NCBI RefSeq assembly: GCF_005144415.1
Contig: NZ_SWJE01000008.1
Span: 62,001-126,000 of the forward strand
Length of the DNA stretch: 64,000 nt
Reading direction: 5' to 3'
Source: Trinickia terrae
GTDB lineage: Bacteria; Pseudomonadota; Gammaproteobacteria; Burkholderiales; Burkholderiaceae
In this document: positions 25,718 through 34,245 of the stretch, one piece after another
Layout: each line of letters begins with the position of its first letter
How positions within the stretch are numbered: the first letter of the stretch is position 1
Position numbers and translations under genes: made by a program
The notes under the pieces: generated by a model
Seen by the model: the letters and a program-made list of their open reading frames with translations, nothing else
The model's database searches: none
Told to the model about the DNA's origin: nothing

Positions 25718-26758
25718 ATGGCTCGCCGGTTTCTTATCAAGGAGATAGCGCTTCAAGCGGGTGTCGGACTGGCGACGGTCGACCGCGTGCTCAACGGACG
25801 CGCCCACGTTCGCGAGCACACGCGCAAACGCGTCGAGCAGGCCATCAAGGAGCTCGAGAAGCAGGAGCAGCAACTGGCGACCGCCGGGCGCAAGCTCATC
25901 ATCGATGTGGTGGTCGAGGCGCCCTCGAGATTCGCCGATGAAATCCGCGATGCGCTCGAGGCGGAATTGCCGGGGCTGCATCCCGCGGTGTTTCGGCCGC
26001 GCTTCCTCATGCGGGAAACGATGACGACGGAAGAGGCCGTCGAGACGCTCGAGGCGATTGGACGTCGCGGCAGCCACGGGGTGTTTCTCAAGGCGCGCGA
26101 CGTTCCCGAAATCGCCGACGCCATTGGCGAGCTGCAGCGGCGCGGCATCCCGGTGGTGACGACCTTTACGGATATTCCGCTGTCCGGCCGCATCGCCTAT
26201 GCGGGGCTCGACAATCGCGTTGCGGGAGCGACTGCCGCCTACCTTATTGGGCAATGGCTGGGGCGCAGATCCGGCAATGTCCTGATCACGATGAGCGACG
26301 AACGGTTCCGCGGCGAAGAGGAGCGGGAAATCAGCTTCCGCCGTGCGCTGCGCACACGCTTTCCACGGCTCGCGCTGACCGATGCCAGCGGCGGACACGG
26401 CCTCGATGAACCCACCGAAAAGCGCGTGCTCAGGGTGCTGGCTCAGGATGTCAAGATCGCTGCGGTCTATTCGATGGGAGGCGGGAACCCGGCCATCCTG
26501 AGGGCCTTGAAGACGAAGCAGCAGTCGCCGGCATGCTTCATCGGACACGATCTCGACAGGGACAACGTGAGTTTGCTGCGTGAAGGCAAGGTCCAGGCGA
26601 TTCTGCACCACGAGCTGCGGCAGGACATGCGTTCGGCCTGCCAGCACGTGATGCATTTTCACAAGCTGCTGCCCGCGGCGGCGGTGTCGCCCTCATCGTC
26701 GGTCGTCGTGGTGACGCCGGAGAACATTCCCGACCATATCGCAAGCCGGTTTCGCTGA
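25718..26758 (+). CDS. LacI family transcriptional regulator
   Basis: A 346-residue regulator. Residues 1-50 are the LacI helix-turn-helix and hinge (FLIKEIALQAGVGLATVDRV, then LNGRAHVREHTRKRVEQAI). A periplasmic-binding-like sensor domain follows (LIIDVVVEAPSRFADEI, GRIAYAGLDNRVAGATAAYL, VYSMGGGNPAILRAL, FIGHDLDRDN). The ATG at 25718 is chosen over an in-frame TTG two codons earlier. Divergent from the PhyH oxygenase, its likely target. The N-terminal sequence is of the type found in regulators of sugar or inositol catabolism, but no transporter is adjacent. Confidence 0.9.
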   Translation: MARRFLIKEIALQAGVGLATVDRVLNGRAHVREHTRKRVEQAIKELEKQEQQLATAGRKLIIDVVVEAPSRFADEIRDALEAELPGLHPAVFRPRFLMRETMTTEEAVETLEAIGRRGSHGVFLKARDVPEIADAIGELQRRGIPVVTTFTDIPLSGRIAYAGLDNRVAGATAAYLIGQWLGRRSGNVLITMSDERFRGEEEREISFRRALRTRFPRLALTDASGGHGLDEPTEKRVLRVLAQDVKIAAVYSMGGGNPAILRALKTKQQSPACFIGHDLDRDNVSLLREGKVQAILHHELRQDMRSACQHVMHFHKLLPAAAVSPSSSVVVVTPENIPDHIASRFR

Positions 26759-26783
26759 GCGCTCTCCAGCATGATCCAGCATG

Positions 26784-26812
26784 AAAAAAGGGGCGAGCCC
26801 GAAGACTCGCCC
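26784..26812 (-). terminator. Rho-independent terminator after the small Ala/Lys-rich gene
   Basis: On the minus strand GGGCGAG (plus 26806-26812) pairs with CTCGCCC (plus 26791-26797) across an 8-nt loop and is followed by C then six T residues. It serves the gene at 26871-27251 and lies just past the stop of the convergent lacI gene. Confidence 0.85.
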
Positions 26813-26870
26813 TCAACGGCGCATTCAGCGTTGTGACTGGCGCGCTGATGTGCGCCGAAGACCGATGACG

Positions 26871-27251
26871 TTATTGCGTCTTCACAGCCGCATCGGTCTT
26901 GGCGTCGGCCTTCACCGGGGCCGTGGCGGCGTCGGTCTTGGCTTTGTCCGCGCTCGCTTCGGTGCCTTGCGTCTTCTTGCTCAGCTTGTGCGCATGAGTC
27001 TTCTGGGCATGCACGGCGGACTTCTTCTTGGCATGGACTTCGGCGTTCGCCTTGTCGGTTGCGGTGCCGGCTTCGTCGGTCGCCACGGCTGTCTTCGTTG
27101 CACCGTTTTGCACTTCGGCGCTGGCCTTCAGGTTTGCCTGGCCGGCTTGGGTCGGGGTCGTTGCCGCGGTCGACGGCGCAGGTGCGGCGGTCTGTGCGAA
27201 AGCCGTCGAAACGAGCAGGGCGGAAGCGAGAGCAGCGAAGATCGTCTTCAT
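26871..27251 (-). CDS. Small secreted Ala/Thr/Lys-rich protein
   Basis: A 126-residue protein with a Sec signal peptide (MKTIFAALASALLVSTAFAQ). The mature part is low complexity: Ala, Thr and Lys with VHAKKKSAVHAQKTHAHKLS and repeated KADAKTDAA-like units, and no cysteine. It is probably unstructured in the periplasm. Similar short proteins are common in Burkholderia, with no assigned role. GGAGTCACAC precedes the ATG. A strong terminator follows. Nothing in the context suggests a partner. Confidence 0.8.
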   Translation of the reverse strand: MKTIFAALASALLVSTAFAQTAAPAPSTAATTPTQAGQANLKASAEVQNGATKTAVATDEAGTATDKANAEVHAKKKSAVHAQKTHAHKLSKKTQGTEASADKAKTDAATAPVKADAKTDAAVKTQ

Positions 27252-27422
27252 GTGTGACTCCTTTTTCAGGGCGGCTGAGAAAGTTCAGCGCTGCCGGTTT
27301 AACGGGAGCCGGACGACAGGTGTTGACGCCGATCTGGTGACAAATCGTAAGCGGTGTGAGCAAATCAGACCGCCGCGCAGGACAGCGCGCGCTTCGCTCC
27401 CCCATTAAAAATTTTTTGCATA

Positions 27423-27440
27423 TATCTGCATTGTCAGATA
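27423..27440. promoter_or_regulatory. MarR-type operator, copy 1
   Basis: TATCTGCATTGTCAGATA, a near match to the local consensus half-sites TATCTGACA/TGTCAGATA. It lies 30 bp upstream of the first marR gene, in its promoter. Confidence 0.75.
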
Positions 27441-27469
27441 TAGTTCGCGTCAGACAATGGAGGCGATCA

Positions 27470-27907
27470 ATGAGCTACCTGGTCAACGACGATTTCGAGC
27501 GAACCAAGAACCTTGTCTTCGCGCTCAGCAAAGCCCGCAATCTGGTGGCGGCGGAGCTGGAGGCTGGGCTCAACGATGTCGGCATCAATGTGCAGCAACT
27601 CGGCGTTCTGGTGGCGCTGGCGCGCGGCAACGCGAGCACTCCGGCCGAGCTGTCGAAGCTGCTCGGCGTCAATCCGGGCCGGATGACCCGCGTGCTGGAC
27701 GAGATGGAACGCAGCGCCCTGGTGCAGCGATCGCGCAACGGCAACGACCGGCGCGTGGTCGACGTCGCGCTGACGCCCGAGGGGCGGCGGACCGCGGCGC
27801 TAAGCGGACAAATCGTCTCCACGGTGCGGATTCGGCGGCTCTCGCGCTTCACGACGTCCGAATTCGACGTCTTGAGCGCGCTGCTTTGCAAACTGCTCGA
27901 CGCCTGA
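27470..27907 (+). CDS. MarR family transcriptional regulator (first of two)
   Basis: A 145-residue winged-helix regulator. The DNA-binding part is STPAELSKLLGVNPGRMTRV followed by LDEMERSALVQRSRNGNDRR (about residues 55-95), with the beta-wing NDRRVVDVALTPEGRRT. Flanking helices form the dimer and ligand pocket. GGAGG precedes the ATG. It is the first gene of an efflux operon and its promoter contains the same palindrome found before each later gene, so it probably represses the pump and itself until a toxic ligand binds. About 40 percent identical by eye to the second MarR at 29627. Confidence 0.92.
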   Translation: MSYLVNDDFERTKNLVFALSKARNLVAAELEAGLNDVGINVQQLGVLVALARGNASTPAELSKLLGVNPGRMTRVLDEMERSALVQRSRNGNDRRVVDVALTPEGRRTAALSGQIVSTVRIRRLSRFTTSEFDVLSALLCKLLDA

Positions 27908-27928
27908 CGCGGCATTTTTTTACCCGAA

Positions 27929-27946
27929 TATCAGACATGTCAGATA
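27929..27946. promoter_or_regulatory. MarR-type operator, copy 2
   Basis: TATCAGACATGTCAGATA, one mismatch between the two arms. Located 32 bp upstream of the MFS pump start codon, between marR and the pump gene. Confidence 0.75.
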
Positions 27947-27977
27947 TCTGCCGGATCATCGATATAAAGGACGCAGC

Positions 27978-29540
27978 ATGAATCCCTCGACCAGCCCGGG
28001 CGCACCCAAGCCCTTGACCGGTTTCAAGTTCGCACTCGGCACGTTCGCCGTGGCGCTCGCCACCTTCATGAACGTGCTGGATTCGTCGATCGCCAACGTC
28101 GCGATCCCGACGCTCTCCGGCAACCTCGGCGTCTCGATCGACGAAGGGACCTGGGTCATCACGCTGTTCGCCGCGGCCAACGCGGTGTCGATTCCGCTGA
28201 CGGGGTGGCTCACGCAGCGGGTGGGGCAAGTGAAGCTGTTCATCGCGGCGATCCTGCTGTTCGTGGTGTCGTCGGCGGCGTGCGGGCTGGCGCCGAACCT
28301 GCCGGTGCTGCTCATCGCCCGGATCGTGCAAGGGGCGGTGGCCGGTCCGCTGACGCCGCTGTCGCAGGCATTGCTGCTTTCCAGCTTTCCGCGGCACAAG
28401 AGCTCGAGCGCGCTCGCGCTGTGGGCGATGACCGCGACGGTCGGGCCGATCGCGGGCCCGGCGCTGGGCGGCTGGATCACCGACAACTACAGCTGGTCGT
28501 GGATCTTCTACATCAACGTGCCGGTGGGCCTGTTCGCCGCCGGGGTGACCTGGGTGCTCTACCGCGACCGCGAAACGCCCGCGCGCAAGCTGCCCATCGA
28601 CAAGGTGGGCCTGATCTCGCTGGTCGCCTGGGTGGCGACGCTGCAGATCATGCTCGACAAAGGCAAGGACCTCGACTGGTTCAATTCGCCGACGATCTGG
28701 GTGCTGACCATCGTGGCGGCGGTCAGCTTCGTGTTCTTTCTGATCTGGGAGCTCAATGAGGCCAAGCCGATCGTCGACTTGCGGCTGTTTTCCGGGCGCA
28801 ATTTCTTCGGCGGCACGGTGGCGATTTCGGTGGGGTACGCGATCTTCTTCGCGAATCTCGTGCTTCTGCCGCAGTGGATCCAGGGTTTCCTCGGCTATCG
28901 CGCAGTGGATGCGGGCTTCGTGACCGCGCCGCTCGGGATCTTCGCGGTGCTGCTCGCGCCGGTGCTGGGCAAGTTCATGCCGCGCTGGGACATGCGGGTG
29001 CTCGCCACGCTGGCTTTCGTCGGCTTTGCCGGCGTGTTCTTCATGCGCTCGCTCTACACGACGGACGTCGACGCCTATACGCTGGTGCTGCCGACCCTGC
29101 TGCAGGGGATTCCCACGGCGCTCTTTCTGACGCCGCTCACGGCGATCATCCTGTCGGGGCTGCCGCCCGAGAAGATTCCGGCGGCGGCGGGCTTGTCCAA
29201 CTTCGTGCGCGTGTTCGCGGGCGCGGTGGGCACGTCGCTCTTCACCAACGCCTGGAACGACCGGACGATCCTCCACCATGCGCGGCTCGCCGAGCAGACG
29301 AGCGTCGACAACCCGGCTTATGTCGGCGGCATCGGCCACTTGCAGACGGCGCTGAACGCCGGCGCGCCCAAGGCGACGGCCTTCTTCGAACAGGCGCTCA
29401 ACGCGCAGGCGACGATGCTGGGCCTGAATGACATCTTCTGGATCTCGGCCGTGATCTTCATCGTCATCGTCCCGCTGATCTGGATCACCAAGCCGGGCAA
29501 GGGCGCTGCAGCAGGCGCCGCGGCTGCGGGCGGCCACTGA
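27978..29540 (+). CDS. emrB: EmrB-type MFS drug exporter (DHA2 family, 14 TM)
   Basis: A 520-residue drug:proton antiporter. The hallmark motif of 14-helix exporters, FMNVLDSSIANVAIPTLSG, lies in TM1, motif A appears as GWLTQRVGQVKLF, and motif C as GPIAGPALGGWITDNYSWSW in TM5. Fourteen hydrophobic segments can be traced. The inner-membrane pump works with an EmrA adaptor and an outer-membrane channel, both encoded downstream. The gene is separated from them by a second marR gene, unlike the usual emrA-emrB adjacency. ATAAAGGACGCAGC precedes the ATG. Confidence 0.93.
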   Translation: MNPSTSPGAPKPLTGFKFALGTFAVALATFMNVLDSSIANVAIPTLSGNLGVSIDEGTWVITLFAAANAVSIPLTGWLTQRVGQVKLFIAAILLFVVSSAACGLAPNLPVLLIARIVQGAVAGPLTPLSQALLLSSFPRHKSSSALALWAMTATVGPIAGPALGGWITDNYSWSWIFYINVPVGLFAAGVTWVLYRDRETPARKLPIDKVGLISLVAWVATLQIMLDKGKDLDWFNSPTIWVLTIVAAVSFVFFLIWELNEAKPIVDLRLFSGRNFFGGTVAISVGYAIFFANLVLLPQWIQGFLGYRAVDAGFVTAPLGIFAVLLAPVLGKFMPRWDMRVLATLAFVGFAGVFFMRSLYTTDVDAYTLVLPTLLQGIPTALFLTPLTAIILSGLPPEKIPAAAGLSNFVRVFAGAVGTSLFTNAWNDRTILHHARLAEQTSVDNPAYVGGIGHLQTALNAGAPKATAFFEQALNAQATMLGLNDIFWISAVIFIVIVPLIWITKPGKGAAAGAAAAGGH

Positions 29541-29578
29541 CCCGGTGGCAAGCGAAAGCAGGAGCTTCCTCTTGACGA

Positions 29579-29596
29579 AATCTGACATTGCAGATA
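29579..29596. promoter_or_regulatory. MarR-type operator, copy 3
   Basis: AATCTGACATTGCAGATA, 30 bp upstream of the second marR gene. Same half-site pattern and same distance to the start codon as copies 1 and 2. Confidence 0.72.
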
Positions 29597-29626
29597 TTGT
29601 TTCGATCAACATCATAGGAACGCGCC

Positions 29627-30064
29627 ATGAACCACTACACGCCCAAGAACTTCATGCTTACGCAGACCGTCGGATTCGCGCTCGTCAAGGCGCGCAACCT
29701 GATCGTCGCGGAAATGGACGCGGCGCTCAAGGACCTCGACATCACCAGCCAGCAGATGGGCATCCTGCTTTCGCTGAGGCAGGGCTCGGCCACCACGCCG
29801 TTCGAGCTGTCGAAGCTGCTGGGGATCGACACGGGGCTGATGACGCGGATGCTGGACAAGCTGGAAGCCAAGGACTTGCTGGAGCGCTCACGCGATGCGG
29901 AGGATCGCCGCGTGGTGAATCTGACGTTGACGGAAAAGGGCGTGGAGGTGGCGGCGCAGATTCCGGAAATCGCGCCGGATGTCCTGAACGCCCGGCTGCG
30001 GAAATTCACCAAGGCTGAGTTTGAGGAACTGAACCGGCTGCTTCGCAAGTTCAGCGGCGATTGA
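29627..30064 (+). CDS. MarR family transcriptional regulator (second of two)
   Basis: A 145-residue MarR protein, exactly the length of the first and similar to it throughout: VGFALVKARNLIVAEMDAAL, ITSQQMGILLSLRQGSATTP, FELSKLLGIDTGLMTRMLDK, SRDAEDRRVVNLTLTEKG. The recognition helix differs (IDTGLMTRML against VNPGRMTRVL), but both face the same palindrome type. Either both control the operon or one has diverged to sense another ligand. Located between the MFS pump and the outer-membrane channel genes; a local duplication of regulator plus operator is the simplest origin. Confidence 0.92.
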   Translation: MNHYTPKNFMLTQTVGFALVKARNLIVAEMDAALKDLDITSQQMGILLSLRQGSATTPFELSKLLGIDTGLMTRMLDKLEAKDLLERSRDAEDRRVVNLTLTEKGVEVAAQIPEIAPDVLNARLRKFTKAEFEELNRLLRKFSGD

Positions 30065-30106
30065 TCGAACGTTGCGGCCTTGCCGGCCGCACTTTTTTCA
30101 CCCATT

Positions 30107-30124
30107 AATCTGACAGGTCAGAAA
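30107..30124. promoter_or_regulatory. MarR-type operator, copy 4, abutting the start codon
   Basis: AATCTGACAGGTCAGAAA ends at the base before the ATG of the outer-membrane channel gene and covers its only ribosome-site candidate (AGG). Protein bound here could block transcription of the channel gene, and the hairpin could affect translation. Confidence 0.68.
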
Positions 30125-31651
30125 ATGAATGCGCAGACTTCGAAATCCGGCACCCGCACCCGTGCGTTGAAACTGGGGGTGTCGGCGATCTTCGCGGCCG
30201 TGCTGTCGGCATGTGCGAACTATGCGGGCATCCACAGTGACAAGCAGATCGCGAAGCCGCAGCAGTACGAGACGGCCAAGAGCCTGCCGGCCGAGCAGGG
30301 CCGCTGGCCCGCTGCCGACTGGGCCGACCAGTTCGGCGACGCGCAATTGAAGGCGCTGATCGCCGAAGCGCTCAAGGGCAGCCCGACGCTCGAGCAGGCG
30401 CGTGCGCGCGTGGCCCAGGCGCAGGCTTATAGCGAGACCGCGAAGGCGAGCACGATGCCGCGCGTCGATGCGGACTACTCGTTGACGCGCCAGCAGTACA
30501 GCAGCAGCGCGCTGGTCCCGCCGCCGTATGGCGGTTCCTGGCAGACCGAGAACAAAGGCCTGCTGACCGCTTCGTACGATCTCGACCTGTGGGGCAAGAA
30601 CCGTGAAGCGCTGAAGGCGGCTGTGTCGGATGAGGAAGCGAGCAAGGCCGACGAGGAAGCCGTCAAGCTCACACTGGACACCGCGATCGCACGCACCTAC
30701 AACCAGCTCGCCCGCCTCTACGTGCTGCGCGACATCGCGCAACAGGAAGTCGCGCGCCGCGAGCAGATCGATCGCGTGACGGCCGGCCGCATTGCGACGG
30801 GACTCGATACGGAAGTGGAGCGCAAGACCGCGCAGGCGGATCTGGCGACGAGCCGCGCCGCTGTCACCGCGCTCGACGGCAGCATCCTGACCACGCGCTA
30901 CCAGCTGGCTGCGCTGCTCGGCGCGGGCCCGGATCGCGGTCTTTCGATCGAGCGGCCGCAGCTTGGCGTCGGCGACGACGTGCGCCTGCCCGGCAACCTG
31001 CCCGCCGATCTGGTGAGCCGCCGCCCGGACATCGTCGCCGCCCGCTGGCGCGTCGACGCGATCACGCACGAAGTGAAGGAAGCGAAGGCCGAGTTCTATC
31101 CGGACATCAACCTGAGCGCCGCGATCGGCTTCGACGCGTTCGGCTTCGGACGCTTCCTGACCGCCGCGAGCCGGACGGCCTCGGCGGGTCCGGCGATCCA
31201 TCTGCCCATCTTCGACGCGGGCGAGCTGCGCGCGCAATTGAAGGGCCGCTACGCGGAGTTCGACTACGCGGTGGCGACCTACAACCAGACGCTGGTCGGC
31301 GCGTTGAGCGACGTCGCCACGCAGCTCGCGCAGATCCGCTCGAGCGACGCGCAGCTCGTCGATGCGCAAGCCGCGCAGCAGGCCGCGCAGGGCGCCGACC
31401 AGCTCGCGATCACGCAGTACAAGGCGGGCCTCACGAACCAGTTGACCGTGCTCAATGCCGATGTCACGGCGCTGAACGCCGATGAAGCCGTCGCCAACCT
31501 GAAGATGAACCGCCGCGACCAGCAGATTGCGCTCGCATCGGCGCTGGGCGGCGGCTATGTCGATACCTCGGCGGATGCGATCCGCAGCGCGGATGCTTCC
31601 GCGTCGAGCAACCAAGGCAAACCTTCCAACCCCACCGTCGCCGCACGTTGA
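30125..31651 (+). CDS. NodT-type efflux outer-membrane channel lipoprotein
   Basis: A 508-residue OprM/NodT-family channel. The lipoprotein signal ends in lipobox LSAC with Cys30. The two repeated outer-membrane efflux domains follow: LKALIAEALKGSPTLEQARA in the first and LPADLVSRRPDIVAARWRVD, the family signature, in the second, each with long alpha-helices that build the periplasmic tunnel. The Ser/Asn-rich C-terminal tail is variable. The ATG at 30125 directly follows operator 4. The protein forms the exit duct for the EmrAB-like pump encoded around it. Confidence 0.93.
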   Translation: MNAQTSKSGTRTRALKLGVSAIFAAVLSACANYAGIHSDKQIAKPQQYETAKSLPAEQGRWPAADWADQFGDAQLKALIAEALKGSPTLEQARARVAQAQAYSETAKASTMPRVDADYSLTRQQYSSSALVPPPYGGSWQTENKGLLTASYDLDLWGKNREALKAAVSDEEASKADEEAVKLTLDTAIARTYNQLARLYVLRDIAQQEVARREQIDRVTAGRIATGLDTEVERKTAQADLATSRAAVTALDGSILTTRYQLAALLGAGPDRGLSIERPQLGVGDDVRLPGNLPADLVSRRPDIVAARWRVDAITHEVKEAKAEFYPDINLSAAIGFDAFGFGRFLTAASRTASAGPAIHLPIFDAGELRAQLKGRYAEFDYAVATYNQTLVGALSDVATQLAQIRSSDAQLVDAQAAQQAAQGADQLAITQYKAGLTNQLTVLNADVTALNADEAVANLKMNRRDQQIALASALGGGYVDTSADAIRSADASASSNQGKPSNPTVAAR

Positions 31652-31679
31652 ACGGCACGTTCGCGAACCGATTACGGCT

Positions 31680-31714
31680 GGCCTGGAGTAAGCGCTGAAG
31701 CGCTAACTCTGGCC
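31680..31714. repeat. Dispersed hairpin repeat, copy 1
   Basis: GGCCTGGAGTAAGCGCT and GCGCTAACTCTGGCC form a long imperfect stem closed by a GAA loop. A close relative lies at 35255-35288. Located in the 80-bp gap between the channel gene and emrA. Probably a dispersed intergenic hairpin that may affect mRNA stability. Confidence 0.7.
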
Positions 31715-31731
31715 GACACAGGAGAATAGAA

Positions 31732-33033
31732 ATGAGCGAAACCATCACGTCCGGCCGCGAGACGGCGGACCACATCGACGAAAACGGCAACACCGGCGGC
31801 GCGCAAGCCGCTCCGTCACGCAATAACGCGAATGCCGCGCCCCCGGGCCGCCGCAAGCTGTTGCTCTCGCTGCTCGGCGCTGCCGTGGGGATCGCGAGCG
31901 CGGCCTACGGCACCTACTACTTCACGGATGGCCGCTACCACGAGACGACCGACGACGCCTACGTGAGCGGCAACCTCGTGCAACTGACGCCGCAAGTCAC
32001 GGGCACCGTGGTCGCCGTCAACGCCGACGACACGCAGATCGTGAAGGCGGGTGAACCGGTCGTGACGCTCGACCCGGCGGACGCGCGCATCGCGCTGTCG
32101 AACGCCGAGGCGTCGCTGGGCCAGACCGTGCGCCGCGTGAGCAGCCTGTACGTGAACAACGACTTCTATGCGGCGAACGTGGCGCAACGCGAGTCGGACC
32201 TCGCGCGCGCCAACGACGACCTGCGCCGCCGCCAGGCGGTCGCGAACACGGGCGCCGTTTCCGCCGAAGACATCGCTCACGCGCGCGATGCGGTCAATGC
32301 CGCGCAGGCCGCGCTCGATGCCGCTCGCCAGCAGGGCGAAGCGAATCACGCGCTGACCGACCGCACGACCGTCGAGCAGCATCCGGACGTGCAGGCCGCC
32401 GCGTCGAAGGTGCGCGACGCCTATCTCGCGTATGCGCGCAATACGTTGCCGGCGCCGGTGACGGGCTATGTGGCGCAGCGCCAGGTTCAGGTCGGCCAGC
32501 GCGTGTCGCCGGGCACGCCGCTGATGGCGATCGTGCCGCTCGACGGCGTGTGGGTCGACGCGAATTTCAAGGAAGTGCAGCTCAAGCGCATGCGCATCGG
32601 TCAGCCGGTTACGTTGACGGCGGATGTGTATGGATCGAGCGTCAAGTATCACGGGCGGATCGAGGGCTTCTCGGCGGGTACGGGCGCCGCGTTTGCGACG
32701 CTGCCTGCGCAGAATGCGACGGGGAACTGGATCAAGATCGTGCAGCGGTTGCCGGTGCGGATTCTGCTCGACCAGCGGGAGTTGGAGGCGCATCCGCTGC
32801 GGATCGGGTTGTCGATGGATATCGATGCCGATACGCACGACGAATCCGGCACGCAGCTTGGGGCGGCGCAGAATACGCAGTACCACACCGATGTGTTTGA
32901 GCGCTATGGCGAGCAGGCCGATGCGGAGATCGAGAAGATCATCGAGCAGAATGAGATGGCTTCGCGGGCGGTGGCGGGGAAGGCGGGGGTGAAGAGTGTG
33001 GCGGCGCGGGATCGCGCGAGTCATGCGGGTTGA
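31732..33033 (+). CDS. emrA: EmrA-type membrane fusion protein (HlyD family)
   Basis: A 433-residue adaptor for MFS pumps. A charged cytoplasmic N-terminus leads into one transmembrane helix (about residues 43-62), then YHETTDDAYVSGNLVQLTPQ, the EmrA/HlyD hallmark. A coiled-coil region and the second lipoyl half follow (NTLPAPVTGYVAQRQVQVGQ, VSPGTPLMAIVPLDGVWVDA), with NFKEVQLKRMRIGQPV typical of EmrA. The C-terminal 60 residues are an acidic then basic extension. GGAGAATAGAA precedes the ATG. Last gene of the operon marR, emrB, marR, channel, emrA. Confidence 0.93.
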   Translation: MSETITSGRETADHIDENGNTGGAQAAPSRNNANAAPPGRRKLLLSLLGAAVGIASAAYGTYYFTDGRYHETTDDAYVSGNLVQLTPQVTGTVVAVNADDTQIVKAGEPVVTLDPADARIALSNAEASLGQTVRRVSSLYVNNDFYAANVAQRESDLARANDDLRRRQAVANTGAVSAEDIAHARDAVNAAQAALDAARQQGEANHALTDRTTVEQHPDVQAAASKVRDAYLAYARNTLPAPVTGYVAQRQVQVGQRVSPGTPLMAIVPLDGVWVDANFKEVQLKRMRIGQPVTLTADVYGSSVKYHGRIEGFSAGTGAAFATLPAQNATGNWIKIVQRLPVRILLDQRELEAHPLRIGLSMDIDADTHDESGTQLGAAQNTQYHTDVFERYGEQADAEIEKIIEQNEMASRAVAGKAGVKSVAARDRASHAG

Positions 33034-33177
33034 GGGTTGGACGGCGGGCGGCTTCTCCGAGAGTCGCGCGGATGAGGGCGCTTCGCATGCGAAAGATGGT
33101 GAGGGTGCGCCGCGGTTGGTGTCGAGTCAGCGTCGTGTTTCGGTGGGCAAACCGGGAAATGACACTTCGAGGGAAGG

Positions 33178-33474
33178 ATGAACATCATCGATCATGAGCC
33201 GCATATGTGGTTTCTGGCAGAAGAGAACGGAACGCTATATCTTGACGCCGCATGCTCACATGGCGCGGTTGGATACAACTTCCTGATCGAGCTGTCCTCC
33301 CAAGAGTTAGCGGAATATCACAGTCAGGGACACGACTATCTGAATCGGCTTGCCGAGGACATACACAATTCCGCTCCAGCGTTGGTTAATAGCTTTTCAA
33401 AATATAAAGGCCGGAAACTCGCACCTGAACTGTCGGAGAGGTTCAACGTCGCCCTTCGGAATTGGCGAGGTTAG
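33178..33474 (+). CDS. Hypothetical protein, lower-GC accessory ORF
   Basis: A 98-residue acidic protein with no recognised domain. GAGGGAAGG lies directly before the ATG. It has no signal peptide; the sequence contains MWFLAEENGTLYLDAACSHG and a C-terminal SERFNVALRNWRG. Its base composition is clearly less GC-rich than the flanking operons, suggesting recent acquisition. It resembles small cytoplasmic accessory or immunity-type proteins only in size and charge, so no function is proposed. It lies 144 bp after emrA. Confidence 0.6.
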   Translation: MNIIDHEPHMWFLAEENGTLYLDAACSHGAVGYNFLIELSSQELAEYHSQGHDYLNRLAEDIHNSAPALVNSFSKYKGRKLAPELSERFNVALRNWRG

Positions 33475-33736
33475 CCTCTTGCCCGCATGTGAACAGTGAC
33501 ATAGCGAGCTTTCTGCTCAACAGGGGGTAGTCTGAACGAATAAGGCTGCGTTCGGGGTATCTAAAGTGTCCGAGGTAAATCGGCAAACACCGTAACTGTT
33601 TGGCATTACCGGTCCATAACGAGCCTCGCGCCCAGACCGAGTAGAACGGTTACCAGCGCGAATGGGCACCGAACGGGTGCGCTAGGAATTGATTGGAAAA
33701 AGTGCCCGCTCCCCGAGGGAATCGAAAAAGGCGACT

Positions 33737-34033
33737 TCATCCTCCCCAAAAGTCACGATGCGTTGCGCCTTCGGATTTGTAGCAATCCACTTCCGCTGGA
33801 GGACACTTTTCTCCGCCCGTGAGGGCATAGACCAACTCTCCATCAGGCGTGATTTGGTGCCCTGCGCTCGGTTCCGGCAATGAGAACGAGTTGACTACCT
33901 CGCCGGTCGCCTTTTGGACTTCTAGCGTCGTTCCTGGCAGTTTTCGCGACAGAACCTCTTGGCTAATGAAAGAGCTGTGTTGGGTGCCGCTAACTTTTCC
34001 CTGTTTCTTTGGACTGGACTTGGCTTTCTTCAT
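33737..34033 (-). CDS. Doubtful small ORF in the lower-GC stretch
   Basis: A possible 98-residue basic-then-acidic protein starting MKKAKSSPKKQGKVSGTQ and ending YKSEGATHRDFWGG. No domain, signal or membrane segment is recognised, and no good ribosome site precedes the ATG. The composition is less GC-rich than the neighbours. The flanking 33475-33736 and 34034-34245 hold nothing I can support. It may be a gene remnant. Confidence 0.35.
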   Translation of the reverse strand: MKKAKSSPKKQGKVSGTQHSSFISQEVLSRKLPGTTLEVQKATGEVVNSFSLPEPSAGHQITPDGELVYALTGGEKCPPAEVDCYKSEGATHRDFWGG

Positions 34034-34245
34034 GTGTTCGAGGCCATTTGGAGCTGCATTTGATGGCGTTGAAAGAGTGCCGAAAGTGCATTGAGTTCCG
34101 CGAGAAAGGTGGCCGGAAACGCCCTCGCGGGTGAGCAGGCTGGTGTCCAGCGATCGGATGCGGAGAGAGGGACATGGGCGTGAGTTGGCTGGGTTCCGTC
34201 GAAAGCATACTCGGCTGCCGTGATGGCCAGATAGCTTCCAACCCA

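Noticed and set aside
32996-33181. Small ORF overlapping the end of emrA
   Set aside because: Shadow frame running into the intergenic gap, with no ribosome site or domain.
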